A stretch of 64,000 nt of DNA. Source: Papaver somniferum (Eukaryota; Streptophyta; Magnoliopsida; Ranunculales; Papaveraceae). The stretch is taken from assembly GCF_003573695.1 (NCBI RefSeq), contig NC_039364.1, positions 67,476,256-67,540,255 on the forward strand, in the 5' to 3' direction. Below, piece by piece: positions 48,001 to 60,085 of this stretch. The stretch's first letter is position 1. Each line of letters begins with the position of its first letter. The position numbers and the translations under genes were made by a program. Under the pieces are notes generated by a model, which was given only the letters and a program-made list of their open reading frames with translations, was not told the origin of the DNA and ran no database searches.

Positions 48001-49665
48001 GCAGTTCCTGATAGGGAGAGGATCTCTATTAACACCTTCGTTTCCAAGCTGGAGTTCTCCTTCCTCTATCTTTTATCCGAAGATTTGTTTCAGCCTGTTG
48101 CAGTCTTTGGTCGGATGATGGACAAACCTATGATAGCGACAGTACTTGGGGTACGCCATGTCTTTCTCAGTTGGTGGGCGTCTGATAGGAGGCAGCTTGA
48201 TAGCATCGTCTTGAATCCATGCTTCCAAGAGTTCCATTACTTCACTCATGGGGAATGGTAATCCTGCATCTTCAGTGTCTTGTGCAGGAGTCTTGCCCGC
48301 TCATTTTTGAGACGAGGTCGTGTGTGCCGGAGCCGCACGCTTGGGTTGTCGTTCCGTTGCTGGAGCTTTCCTTTTTCCTCCTTCACCTACCACGCTCACG
48401 GAAGGACCAGTGTTGTATTGCTTGTTTGTGAGATGCATGCTTCCTCGACTCTCACGTGGATCTTCGTTTTGAACAACCCTGGTTCTCTCTAGCAACGCCG
48501 GAGCAGTTGTGGCTGAACGCTTGGCAGCTTCATGGAGTTCGGAGAACGTCTGAAAGCCCAGATTCTCCAGTAAGGCGCGGTATATGGGTATCATCCCGTT
48601 GATGCACAGCTCTACCAACTGACGTTCAGTGATGTTCGGATCATGACAATCTAGTGCTTGAGTTCTGAACCTCTTGACGAAGTCGTTCAGATGTTCGTTG
48701 TTCCGCTGAGAGACTCTCCCCAGATCTGAAAAGGTGATTTGCTCGGACACGAAGAATTATTTTTTATATAAAGCGCTGACCGTCTCGTCCCAATTGGATA
48801 TGTTGTTAGGCGTGATGTTGTTGTACCAGGTGTACGCCCTCCCCGTAAGTGATTTCGAGAATTGTTTCAGACAGAGAACATGATTGTATTCATGCTCTTC
48901 CAAGGATTCCAAGAATCGAGAGATGCGTTCATGAGCGTTACCAGTACCATCGTAGAGGGATATCTGAGGAGAGGTATATCCTCTTGGAAGAGGAATTCGT
49001 TGCACATCTTGAGGGTACGGCGGCTGATGTTGGTGCGCCTCCATCATTTTTCCTTTTCCTCGATTTTGGAGAAGTCATTCCAGGTATTCACGCGTGATGA
49101 AATTGGATGGCAGGTCCATCTCCCTTGGGTGTTCAGGAGTAACACGGGCTTATTCATTCATGTGGGTCTGAGTGGAAACGCCTGCTCTGGATGTATTGAA
49201 GGCATCCCTTGCTGGCTCCAGGGGTTGCCGTGAGTCTTGTGGAAATCGTTCAGTTAAGGTTTTAAGAAAAGTGAGTACCTCTTTATGAGTTGCGGCCATA
49301 TCCATTTGAGTCTTAGCAAGAGCTTCCTGCCTCTCCATCAAGTCTGCGATGGTAATAGGAGATGGTCCTTCTCTTGCTCCTCCGGCTCCTCGTCATGATG
49401 AAGGAGTGGAAGTTGTTGCTCTGGTGATCGCCGGAGGCATTACACTTGAGGCGATGCCAGGATTCACGACTGCTCTGGCTCTGGTGATAGGAGGCGTTAC
49501 ACTTACTGGAACATCTCATGCTCCGCTGGCGTTGGTGGTAGGAGAGACGACTCCATGAGACATATTGACCACAATAGCTCCACTGACATGTATGTCAACA
49601 CCGAGAGTTTTATCTGCACTAGATCCATCAGAATTGATTGCTGATACTGACCTAAGTTCTACCAT
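48001..49665 (-). pseudogene. gag: Gag of element E
   Basis: The start is the ATG at 49665 (MVELRSVSAIN), after the PBS. A Pro/Thr-rich N-terminus with TPPITRARA contains an in-frame TGA near 49555. The Retrotrans_gag core lies at 49047-48400: RISRFLESLEEHEYNHV, FSKSLTGRAYTWYNNI, EHLNDFVKRFRTQAL, LCINGMIPIYRALLE. A TAA after KK at 48754 splits it. A knuckle-like CRYHRFVHHPTKDCNRL lies near 48110. Gag forms the particle. Several stops disable it. Confidence 0.82.
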
Positions 49666-49769
49666 CTTGAGACAGATTGATGATTGAATTGAATCTAAGA
49701 TCTACCCTTCGAAATTGACAAGATTGAATTAGATTTTGAAGGAACCTACTTTACAACCGAGAGATTAAC

Positions 49770-49787
49770 CTCCCTATGTGGTCGCCA
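49770..49787 (-). other. Element E primer binding site
   Basis: The minus strand reads TGGCGACCACATAGGGAG next to the LTR end. It differs from A and F (TGGCGACCACAGTGGGAG) at two positions. Confidence 0.75.
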
Positions 49788-49789
49788 AT

Positions 49790-51132
49790 TGTTTATGGGT
49801 GGAAACTATCTCTGCGGGTTTTGGTAATTTGGGGTGTGTGGATGAGAAATGAATCTAAACCCTAAACAAATGCACTGCACGGGAGTGCTTGTGATTCGGG
49901 AAATCAATCTGTACAACTCTTGCCTAAACCAAGAAATTCCCGTTCAAGACTTTCTTCGGTCACAAAGTGGAGGAGATGGGGTTGATCTTAGGGAGGGAAG
50001 CGAAGAAGGTGTTGAGATTGTGAAGGTGTTGGCTGTGTATGACTTGTATCAGAAAGCTGAACTGGCTTGCAGAATGAAAGCTATCCGTTCTGGTGTTGGA
50101 ATACGATTGTATCAACACTTGGTTTCTGTTGTCTTGTTTTGTCTTGGAAATAGGGAGGAGAACCTATTTATACAAGTCACTGAGCCTAATCCACGTCTCT
50201 CATGGGAAGTGGAGTGATGGAGTAGTGGAGTTGCGTGTGTTAGTGTCACACGATCAGTCTTGCCCGCTTCTCCCATCATCACTAACCGTCCATGTCTTCC
50301 TGACACGTTCTTGTGATGGCGCGTTGTGCGCTGCACGATGTAAACCTCCAGACCAATATCCCAGTAAGTATCCCCCAGTTTGTGACATGTTTGATGTCTC
50401 GAATGTGTGGATCGTGGGACCCACAAAAAGTATCATGTGATGCTAGATAAAATAACTAAGTTATTTAGGAAGTCAATACTTGTGAAGTATCGTGTGTACT
50501 TTATGCATGTAATGCATCGAATATATTCAGCATGTGTGAAGCATCGTTGTTTTAAGGCTTAACGGAGTAAGTCGCGGATTAAGCATCTTAAAATAGCATC
50601 ACGTCCATCCATATTCGAGTGATTGTTTGGAGGTTGTACAGGTAAGTCCTGACTTGGCCGATCACTTTTGTGTGGAAGAGTGGTGGACGGTGATCGTGGT
50701 GATGCCTCACTAGTTGCCTAACTCCTGTCTTAGGATGTCCGTCCAAGCTGGTGAAGTTGTACGGACGAGATGGCTTGCGACCCACATCTGTGACCGTCAG
50801 ATTAGGGTTTAGGAGGTTCTCGAACACCAATCTTTAGCTTGGTCGAATCCAAGCATGGGACACGTTTTTGGCATGGCCGATTGGCATGCGTGTAGACAGC
50901 ATGCTGGTGTAGGTATTTGTACCTCACTGTCCCATGGAGATGCGATCTAAGTCACTCAAGTTGTCTGGCAAAGAGGAACGGCTGAGATTGATTTGCGACA
51001 GAAATATCATGTCGCAAAGGAATTGAAGACCGCACGTCGTGCCTACTTCGGGTGCGCGTTTCGAGACGGCCAACCATGGTCGGTCTTGGCCGATCAGTCA
51101 GGTGTGTAGTCGGCAGGCCACTGTACACGTTC
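49790..51132 (-). repeat. Element E 5' LTR, left part
   Basis: TGTTTATGGGTGGAAAC onward aligns with 42478-43830. The match breaks at 'gtacacgttcgta', where F's LTR begins. Confidence 0.85.
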
Positions 51133-52789
51133 GTAGATGGGGCAAAACGATTTGCTGGTTTTCACGGGATTGAGGAGATGACCGTACGGAGGAGACTCCT
51201 TGAACCGAGTGAAACGTTCAACCTCACACAGATGCACTGCAAGAAGGGAGTGCTTTGAATTCGAGAGATCAATCTGTAGTACTCCGGCCTAAACCAAGAC
51301 AATGGCCGTTCCAGAGTAAATTCGGTTACAAGAGAGGATGGGTCGATCTGTAGGAGGGAAGCTGAGAAATGTGTGGAATCAATGGTAATCAAAGATTGTG
51401 GGTGTGTTATGTATTCTGAATAAGATAAGTTCTGAATTATTGAATCCCTGTTGAGAGTAATTACTCAGATGTTGAGTTAATCTCGTGTTGTCTGTGAGAC
51501 GTGAGATCGTTGTATATCCAATCATAATTTCAGAGACTTATTTATATTGTTGTAGACACCATGATCCCATGAAGTGTGACAGTTTATGGAATCAAAGAGT
51601 GGGGAAATGGAAATCGTGTTTGAAACCAGTTGCTCATCGTGCGGAGACTTGGTCAATTTTCCATCCAATACTTTGTTAACTCCTTCAACTGATTGCACGA
51701 CTTGCTCACATTCCATCGTGTGTATGAACACACGTGTCGTAGACCGCCAGACCAAAACCCTAGTTGATATCCCCCCAAGTGACACGATTGATGTCTCGTG
51801 ATTAATTAGTCAGTTTTTGACTTCATGACTTTATGGGACGATGAGTCCATGTATTTGCTGAGTTGAACATGATTTTTCAAAATGTTCTGAGACTCATGAA
51901 TTGAACGTGTCTGTTGACACAGAGGTATAATTCTCACGTTTAGGTGAGAAAGTATTGCTCATTTGATGAATTGTTGAATATTGATAGTTGAACCAATATT
52001 CCTTGGTTTGAGCAAATATTGCTCATCTGAGCAACTGTTGCTCGTCTGATGAATTATTAGCAGCGTGAGCGAAATAAAACATTAATTAGAACATTGTAGT
52101 TGAACCAAGTATAATAAAATGGTGATCATGAGATCGTCATAAAATTATTAGTGTTCGAGTCGAGAATTATGATCCTTGGACTCAGAAACCCTAATTTGAT
52201 CAATTGATGACCAATTGATGGTTTATTTGAAAATTAACCATGGAATGAAGGAGGACCAGCTACATGAGAATGTGGGTCGATTATGTAGCGTCCATATGCT
52301 CGCGTGAGCAAAATACCAAGATCTCTTGAAGAGTTCGACCGAGATCTCGCGTGAGCAAAATACAAAATACCAAGATCTCGCGTGAGCAAAATACAAAATA
52401 CCAAGATCTCGTCCGAGCCTTAGGTGATAAAACCTAATTAATTATAAAGAGGTGAGAGGTCGACCAAAGGGTCATGAAACCAACCCTGGATGGTCGTGGG
52501 ATCGAATGATGATCACTTCATGAAATTCCAAAATTATTTGGAAGAGTTTTGGACCTAATATGTGCAATTGCGCAAATTAGGTCAAATCATGAAAATATGC
52601 GGGACTGGCTCATTGCGAGCCAAAGACCCAACCTTGGTCGGTCAAGGTAACATGCTCGCGTCGTCAACACGTCTGTGTCTCAGTCCTGAGAATTTTGATA
52701 TTTTCTGGCGTGCGTTTGAGCAACCATTTGAGAAAATATGACAAAATCGGGATTTTGCTGAAACTGAGGAAACTTCATGAGATGAAGGA

Positions 52790-53650
52790 AAATAATTATA
52801 AAATTAAGGAATGATGAAGCGTGGGACCGCTGAGGCTAAGGCATGGCCGTCCATCTAGTGACCACGGTCCCGTGGTGCTTTTCCTAATTTTATATTATTT
52901 TTCATGAATTTATGAAAATATCATGAAATAAAGGAATTTGTTGAAATTAAGGAGTTTCCTTGAAGTGAAGGAGTTTCCATGGGATCAAGGAAGCAAATAA
53001 TATTAAAATAATAAAAATAAGGGCGTGTAGGACTGGCTAGGGCATGGTTGGCCGGCTTGGGCCCGGTCCCACGAGTTTTCCTAATTTTTATGTATTTTCC
53101 GTGTATTTTTCCATGATTTGAAGGAATTTTCCAAATTTGCGAGAAATACCATGAAATCAAGGAGTTTCATGGGATGAAGGAAACTTTAAAATAATAACAA
53201 TAAAATAAGGGGCGTGTGGGACCGGCTGAGGTATGGCCGGCCGGTTGGGGCCCGGTCCCACGAGTTTCCCTAATTTTATATTACATTTTCATGGTTTTGT
53301 GAAAATACCATGAGATTAAGGAGTTTTCATGAGATTAGGGAAATAATAATAAAATAATGAGGAACCATGAGGTGTGGGGCCGGATGGGATCAAGGCATGG
53401 ACGGTTGGCCAATAATCACGACCCCACAATGTTTTTCCCAATTTTATATTATTTCCTTGGTGCGAAAGAAACACCATGAAACTGAGGAGTTTCCTCAAAA
53501 CGAAGGATATTTGTTCAAATGAAAGGATTTTCATAAGATCAAGGAAAATAACAAAAAATATGATAAAATATAAAACTGGCACAGGATTGGCAACGGCACG
53601 GCCGACCGGTCGATGAGCCCAATCCCTTGGCGCCTTGGTCAATATTTTAA
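52790..53650 (+). repeat. ~200-bp tandem modules in F's LTR
   Basis: Four to five copies each contain 'ggagtttc...catgggatcaagg', an AT-rich spacer and a GC-rich core such as 'gggaccggctgaggtatggc' with 'ggtcccacgagttt'. The cores differ by many substitutions, so the duplication is old. Confidence 0.75.
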
Positions 53651-53939
53651 TTATTTATTATTTTCTTTCCTATTTTGCATAGGTTCATCGTTTCGTCATA
53701 TTTTGAAATACTCGTTCGCGCGGTGATTGTTAGTGTATCATCGTTGAGTACACTTGCACCTTTTGAGCCGGGGCTTATTCAGAGGGAGCTCAGATGCCCG
53801 TGCGTTGAATATTTATTACTCACCCATGTAATTATGCTGGGAAGAACCATAGATTGAAGTAACGAAATACTGCGAAAATATTTGAATATTTTCGGAAATT
53901 CAGTGGATGAATCCAAGAATTTAGGAATAATTAACTTAT

Positions 53940-54095
53940 GGCCCTATACTAGCAGAGCAAGATGTCTAGGAGCATTAATTATTCTGACATGAGCTTGCTG
54001 GAGCTTCATATCCTTTATATAGTCAGGGAAACTCGTTGTTTGTATCCTGAAGACGTTATCGCTCTATACTAGCAGAGCAAGCTGTCTAGGAGCCG
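53940..54095 (+). repeat. Direct repeat pair in F's LTR
   Basis: 'ctatactagcagagcaag' with 'tgtctaggagc' occurs at about 53945 and again at about 54063, 119 bp apart. In the minus-strand element this is in U3, close to the LTR start, so it could be regulatory. Confidence 0.65.
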
Positions 54096-54327
54096 TCAAT
54101 CTCGTGATTCTATATAGAAATAATTATTGAAGTGTTCAGTATTCATGAGATATGTTGTTGTCCAGCCGAGAGACTACATATCTGCATGTACTCTGAGAGA
54201 AAGTATTCTCAGTCAGAGGATTCGATGAAAGACCCGTGTCTCAATACTCACATCTGATTGCTGGATCAGGAGTTCGTATAATTATGGGTTTACGATTTTA
54301 GACTTTGTCGAAAATCCACCATCTACA

Positions 54328-54340
54328 TTAAGTCCCCTGC
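54328..54340 (-). other. Element F polypurine tract
   Basis: The minus strand reads GCAGGGGACTTAA directly before the LTR start TGTAGATGG. It is the same as in A and E apart from one base. Confidence 0.8.
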
Positions 54341-54629
54341 TTAGTGAGGAAAGCCGTGTTCCTCAGTCAGCATTGAATGGTGATTTTCCGGTCATAAACA
54401 ATATAAGTAATTGAACTTAGTCGTAAGTTAAGACGTTACCGGATTTTGATAGTGCGAGGATACCATGACTTGAATGAAGATCTCAGTGGCATGATAGAGC
54501 ATCGTTTGATGATCATAAAGTGGCGTTGAACCGCTTGTTTGGACGATGGAACCTTGGTCGTTTAGGATCCGCGGGTTGGGCTCAAATAAGGAAATCCTTG
54601 TAAAATTAGGTTTTGGAAATAAAAATTGA

Positions 54630-54636
54630 TATAAAA
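54630..54636 (+). promoter_or_regulatory. TATA box of F's antisense PMD gene
   Basis: GATATAAAAGGGA is followed by a pyrimidine-rich leader and then a ~0.9-kb likely 5' UTR intron ending at the acceptor TTTACAG (55723), 14 bp before the ATG at 55737. The layout matches E. A long T run lies at 54790-54810. Confidence 0.5.
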
Positions 54637-54699
54637 GGGAATTAATCCCTTTCTTTTTTTTCCACGACCAGCAATTTCATCACCTCTCCACCACCTTCA

Positions 54700-55722
54700 T
54701 GCCAGCAACAGGAGGATAAAGATTTTATGCCGGAGCACCGACCGCCGCCACCGTCCGGCCAACTTCCGGCCGACGCCGACCATGTGTGGAATTTTTTTTT
54801 TTTTTTTTTTGCTGATGTTTATATGAGTTTCATGAAGTAATCATGTTGAAATCATATATGTGTGTAGGTGAGTAGGATTTTTGTTGAAAAACCCTTGTTT
54901 TTTGAAAACGTATGTTCGTTTGATCGTTAGTTTTGAAAACTAACAATAATCCCTGATTTAGGAGAGATTTTTAATATATGTAGACCTAGGTCCAGTGATA
55001 AAGTTTAATTCATGAGCTTTCATGTGAACCAAAGTTTTATCATAAAAGAAGTGAGTTTTCACAAAACCAAAATAAACCTTCGTTTTAGAGGATGACGATA
55101 GTACGAAGGAAAAGTTTTTTTTTTATTTTATACATGAACTTGTGTCCAGGGATAAAATTTTGTGTATAAGCTTTCATGTAAATCAAAACTTTATCTTATA
55201 AGGTGTGAGCTTTCACAAAATTGAAATAAACCTTCGTTTTAAAGACGAACGACGATACAGAGGAAAAGAGTTTTTTTTTTTTTTTTATAAATCATGGTCT
55301 GTCCATGAAAAATATATTTGCATACAAAACCGTGGCATGCTTTCACGAAAAAAGGCATACTCTTTTTTTTTTGCATGAGTTATTATTTCATGTTTTGTAA
55401 ACATATATTTTCAACACTGATTTTTTGAATAATGTTCAAAGTACACAATTATTTATGATGAAATATTGTTTAGTTTTCATAATTCCATGGTAAATGTTCA
55501 CGCAGTGGAAATGTTCATGATTTTATGAAAAATCTGAGTTTCGTTCGTCTTTTGTAGGTTTCGAAGAAACGAACGATTTTTGAGGTGTTAACTCTAGCAT
55601 TACTATCACTATTGTTAGTGGAAGCGTAAAAGGTAAGAGTTAAGAGTTACCGTTAGATGCTTGTACTCCCATGATTTATATCTGGGCGATATACTAAAGT
55701 AGAATGTAGTGTGAACTTTACA
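54700..55722 (+). other. Leader and probable 5' UTR intron of the PMD gene
   Basis: No coding frame is visible in this AT- and T-rich stretch. A roughly 120-bp segment around 'cataagtgagttttcacaaa...ccttcgttttaga' is repeated at about 55030-55110 and 55160-55250. The intron interpretation rests on the acceptor at 55723; the donor (perhaps 'gtgtgtaggtgagt' near 54870) is uncertain. Confidence 0.4.
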
Positions 55723-55736
55723 GCTACTCCTCAAAG

Positions 55737-58700
55737 ATGTCCAACTCCCAAGCTAACGACACTCCAAGGGACGAAATGTGTATTGATGATGATACCTCCA
55801 GAGATGAGACATGTATGGATGAGACTTGCGTTGGCGAAGAAGAGGATGAAGCCTCTGGAATTAAGAATGTCCCGAATATAGATGATGCATTTTTTTCGGA
55901 GGTTGAGCAGGAAACTGAGAATCATCTCAAATCTCCAGTGTATCTTCTTCTGATAAATCCCAGAAATGTTACTCAGAAGAAATTGGCGACTCCTAAGACA
56001 GTGATTCGGTTTTGTCTTGAATGAGGTATCTTCCTTGCATCAATCATAGAGTTTAATCTTTCTCGAATACCTTTAGAAAAATTCTCTGGATGGGCGAGAC
56101 ATATGCTGGGTTTCCCTCATGTCAGGGCTATGCTCAATCAGGCGCAAGTGACTAGAGTTATTCAGGCTTCTGGAGACTTATTCATTTTCCATGATGCGAT
56201 GGGTATTGTGGCTCTACTTGCTCGTTGGTGTATTCCCACTCACACCTTTATATATAGATGGGGAGAGTTTACCGTTACCTTAGAGGATGTGGCTGCTTTG
56301 ATGCATCTCCCAATCACGGGCAATCTCCCTGGAGATCTTTCAGATGAGGAAACTGCAGTTTCTAACATCTTGACAGTCGCAATGGAGGAAGCGAATAAGG
56401 CGTCTGGCAGTAAAGGATGCTATGATCACTGGTTAACACGTTGGTGGCCAAAAGACGAGGTTTCTGATAGTCCCATCGACGGTATGTTTCCCATTGCTGC
56501 TTTCTTATGTTTATGGATGTCCATAGACATATTTGAAGACAGTGGAAACTTGTTGAAACCCTTCGTGATCCCCTTTGCTATCAAGATGGCTCAAGGTGAG
56601 CAACTTCCGATAGGTAGCTTATTCCTGGGTTCTTTGTATTCTAACTTGGACTCCTTGATAATAGACTCCAGTGTGTCGAATGGATTTATGAAGATTGAGT
56701 GCTATGCCAACACGATGTTTCTTCAATATTTGATGTGGGAACACTTCAAGAACTATGCACCTATTTCACGTAATATTTTGCAAGGACCGAATGCTGATGC
56801 TCGTTACATCTTCTCTGAAAAAGATAATGCCAGGATCATGCGTTGGTCTACAAATCAGCCTTGGTCTAAATCACGCCTCATTGATGTGTTGGATGATGAA
56901 TCATAGTTCAACTTCCGCGCCCATGGGTGTCTGTTCCTGCTTATGTTTCCCAGCCAACGACTTTCAGTACTGGACAGAGTGTGATGTTGATGTCCGGTGC
57001 AAATCTAAGTGATGGCGCAAGATCTTTCATGTTGAGTTGCACCCTGGTCATTTGATATCGGCTATATACGGAGGACTTTCAGTGGAGGAATATAATATTG
57101 ACTTAGCAGCTCGACAAATGGGTATGGATCAGTGTGTTCCAACTTTTCGAAGGAGGAAGCCATCAGTTGAACAATTTAGAACCCATTTAGACCATACTCA
57201 TGTGGAAGGAAGTAATTACAGGTTTCCTTGCTCCGAGAGATTTGCATATGTAACTCCAGGTTATGTAGACTTTTGGGATCAACAAATTCAGCGATTGCGT
57301 GATTACGTGATGGTTGGTCAGCTTCTAGTGAAGGATCCTCCTTCTACTGAGATGATTTCTGGTCGACCAAGATTGAAGTATCTCTCTGGTGATAAACGAA
57401 AATCGTCTTCAGGATCTTCTCATGTATGTTTCTTCGTATAATCTTCGTGAAATTATGAGAACTATATTCTAATTATGTTACTGAATTTTACCACAGGACG
57501 GTCGTAATATAAGACCTCGAATCCGTGTATATTTCTCAGAAACTAAAGAGATTGTTCACGGTGGAGAATGAAGGAACAAGAGTTATAAGTTGTTACCTAT
57601 AGCATAAAGTCCCCAGTTGGTTCTTTGTTGAGTTCTCGGTATTCCCCTTGTCGTGACTTTTTCTCGCCCACATTATTAGGATCATGAAACCAATGTTGTT
57701 ATTCCGTTGAAGAATTTTACTCCATCAAGTATCGACGGTCTTCGGTTTTCTGCTACTGAGCAAACAATTCCTGATTTGAGCGATGAAGAAGATGTCGTAA
57801 GTATTTCTTCGCATATTCAATTATGATGCTTTATAGATAAAATGTTGATTGTTGAGGATGTATCCAGGAGGATGTCGTCATGGAGACGGAGAGTGCTGAT
57901 ACCCAGCCATCCTATGAGAATAGAGACGGAAGCACTTCCAAATATTCGGAGCCGAATAGAAGTAATGAGCCTTTTATCGTTAACACGGACAGTCCCAATT
58001 CCTTGAATACTTCGGAGACCCCCCAAGTAAGTACACGTCCTGTATCCTCTTAATAGAAGTATGAAAGTTCTGATTTGTCAATGAATGAATGAATGAGAAT
58101 CCATGTGTATACACGAAAAACTTAGTCGAAATTCGTCGTCAGAAAATTCAGAACTCAGTTTTTTAACAAAAATGCCGTAAAACCTTCATCTGGAGTCGGA
58201 TTTTCATGATCTGCATATGCATATTCAAGCCCGGAAAATTTCTAAGCTTTAGAAACGAAGATTTTTAAGTTTTGAGCACGTTCAGGGCCTGAAAAAGGCG
58301 AAACAGTAAACTTCCAGGAGACTTTCTGAACTTTTTCAGATGGTATGTTGCTCAATTTTTTGACCACATCTCCTTGCTTGTTCATCGGATTGTCATGAAA
58401 TTTTGACATGCTATATAGGACATACATACGAAGATAATGGTACATAACCCATCCTTAGATTACTTGTAGATTGGTCCCAGTTCGTCTTCTAGTACAGGGC
58501 AGAGTACAGTATCTTCAGACGAGGTTACCGTAAAACGTATTTTCATGACTTTCATGCCATTTGCTCATGCCTTGAGTATATGATGATGAACTTTGATGAT
58601 TTCGTATTGCTTGTATACTGTATTTCGTAATCTTCTCTGGTTTCATGTTTATGTGACTCTAACCTCATGTAATCTTCGTATTAGGTGTCAAATGCCGAAG

Positions 58701-59418
58701 TTGAGGATATTGGAACCAATGAGGATAACTCGAACTGCCATGGAGTTATTGACGAAGAGACAACCATTCCTGCACTTCAAGGCCATGAGAAGGTTGTCAC
58801 TGAAGTTGTGGAAACCCAGATTGTTGCTGATTCAGTGATAGAAGAAACTGAAACACCGGAGAATGTTGTTGCTCTGATTGTAGAAGCTGCCCCAGTAATT
58901 GAGACCCGTATAGTGGTGCATGAATATCCAAGTGAAGGAGTTTCTTTTGATCCTCCATTTGATGCTTCACTCCCGTATCATGAACTAGTTGGTGAATTCA
59001 GCGTTCCCATTGGATATGCAGGCTTGTACGAGAAAATATGGAAGAAGTTTGGTCACATAATTGTCGACAGGAATTCTGGCGTGCTTATGCCTCAACAATG
59101 CAAGTCGGTATTATCTTGCGTGTTGTAAGTGATATATGCACTAAGGCCAGAAGTACTGTGACCCCAGATATACTCTTTGATTGGGAGTTTAACTTGGAGA
59201 ATTCAGAAAGATTTGGGTTCAATGTGAAGTGGCTATGTAAGCAAATGAACGCTATCAAGGACTCATGTGAGAACAACATACCCTTTCCCAATGATGCTGT
59301 GATGGAGAAAGAAGACAAGATTGCCAGGCTGAATGAAGAGTTGAACAAGGAGAAGGCGGCTTTGCAGGCCTTGAAGGATGCAGAGGAGCGAAAATCCTTT
59401 TTTGCTGATTTTCTTTGA
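55737..59418 (+). pseudogene. Plant mobile domain (PMD) gene, antisense in element F
   Basis: The acidic N-terminus (MSNSQANDTPRDEMC) is followed by the PMD (PF10536-like) at 56060-57330. Motifs are GIVALLARWCIPTHTF, YRWGEFTVTLEDVAALMHLP, CYDHWLTRWWP and, after a frame change, LAARQMGMDQCVPTF. Breaks are a TGA at 56022, a frame change near 56900 and a TGA at 57010. GT-AG introns with phase-0 exons follow: 57424-57496, probably 57527-57679, 57797-57867 and 58027-58684. The last exon encodes GLYEKIWKKFGH and, after another frame change near 59040-59130, a helical C-terminus (KEDKIARLNEELNKEKAALQ). PMD proteins in plants include host proteins such as MAIN and MAIL1 and many element-borne copies. 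Its role in F is unknown. Confidence 0.82.
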
Positions 59419-59690
59419 TTTCCTTTTTCATGATCTCTTAAACTTCTAAACTTCTGAGAGATGTGAGGTTTTTATTTGGGTTTTGATATTAGCTGGTTTT
59501 GGATTGGTAGATGGTTAAGGATTTTCTTTTGGATTTGATAGAGATTTTCCTTTAAGAAATATGAATTGAATTTTGATAAATTGTTGAATGCAAATACTGA
59601 TTGCAAGTATTGCAAACGTTTTGGAGGAATTGAAATACAATGAAAGAAAATCCTAAATGCCAAATCCAGACGTCATGAATGCTTCAAACG
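59419..59690. other. Convergent 3' region of element F
   Basis: Here the PMD gene end meets the end of the sense polyprotein. 'gcaagtattgcaaacgtttt' near 59600 matches E at 46785. No gene is visible. Confidence 0.55.
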
Positions 59691-59900
59691 CCCAGTATCT
59701 CAAATGTTTGACAATTTTACACAAACGCCTTAATTCAATTCTCGTGAATTACTGGTAGGGTTCTGCAATCTGTGTTGATCAGTTTGTAGTATCCTCCGGT
59801 TATGGACTTAGCAACCATAAATGGTCCTTCCCATTTGGAGTTCCTTGTATAATGAAGACCACGCTGAGCTGCTTTGAGAATCATGTCCCCTTCATAAATT
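59690..59900 (-). pseudogene. Integrase C-terminal tail of element F
   Basis: The minus strand encodes GDMILKAAQRG, SKWEGPFMVAKSITGGYYKL and LINTDCRTLPVIHEN. This is the GPY/F-type tail of a Tat integrase, ending at a stop where the family has Trp before its last residues. No integrase core precedes it. Confidence 0.7.
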
Positions 59901-60085
59901 TTGTTAGGTTTGGTCGACCGCTCTTTGAATATCTTCTGTTGATTCGGAATTCCTCATGTGACGAAATTCCGTGGCTGTGGCACATATGGATATTCGTGCA
60001 GAAAGGAGTATCCTTCATAATGTCTGTCATGCTTAGCCACATCCTCCGCAATGAATCTCTTGATTGGATGATCAACCTTAAGAAG

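Larger units (their letters stand above)
42478..51132 (-). mobile_element. Element E: non-autonomous Tat-like element with antisense gene
   Basis: The 3' LTR is 42478-45140. The internal region 45141-49787 carries, on the minus strand, gag, degenerate protease and an integrase C-terminal tail, and on the plus strand an antisense gene. The PBS is at 49770-49787. The 5' LTR starts at 49790 and is cut near 51132 by element F; its remainder must lie right of the window. RT, RNase H and the integrase core are absent. LTR ends, PBS and polypurine tract are like those of A and F. Confidence 0.85.
51133..54327 (-). repeat. Element F 3' LTR
   Basis: It is 3195 bp. Its start, 'gtagatggggcaaaacga', matches TGTAGATGGGGAAAAACG at 62486 except that the initial T is changed. 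Its end, 'tccaccatctaca', is followed by the polypurine tract. It includes TGAGCAA/TTGCTCA repeats (51950-52060), a 'gctcgcgtgagcaaaatac' triplet (52300-52410) and four to five ~200-bp tandem modules (52790-53650). Confidence 0.88.

Noticed and set aside
54790..54810. Long T run as a poly(A) tail of a retroposed gene
   Set aside because: It lies between TATA and ATG of the PMD gene and no target-site duplication or 3' end lies next to it.
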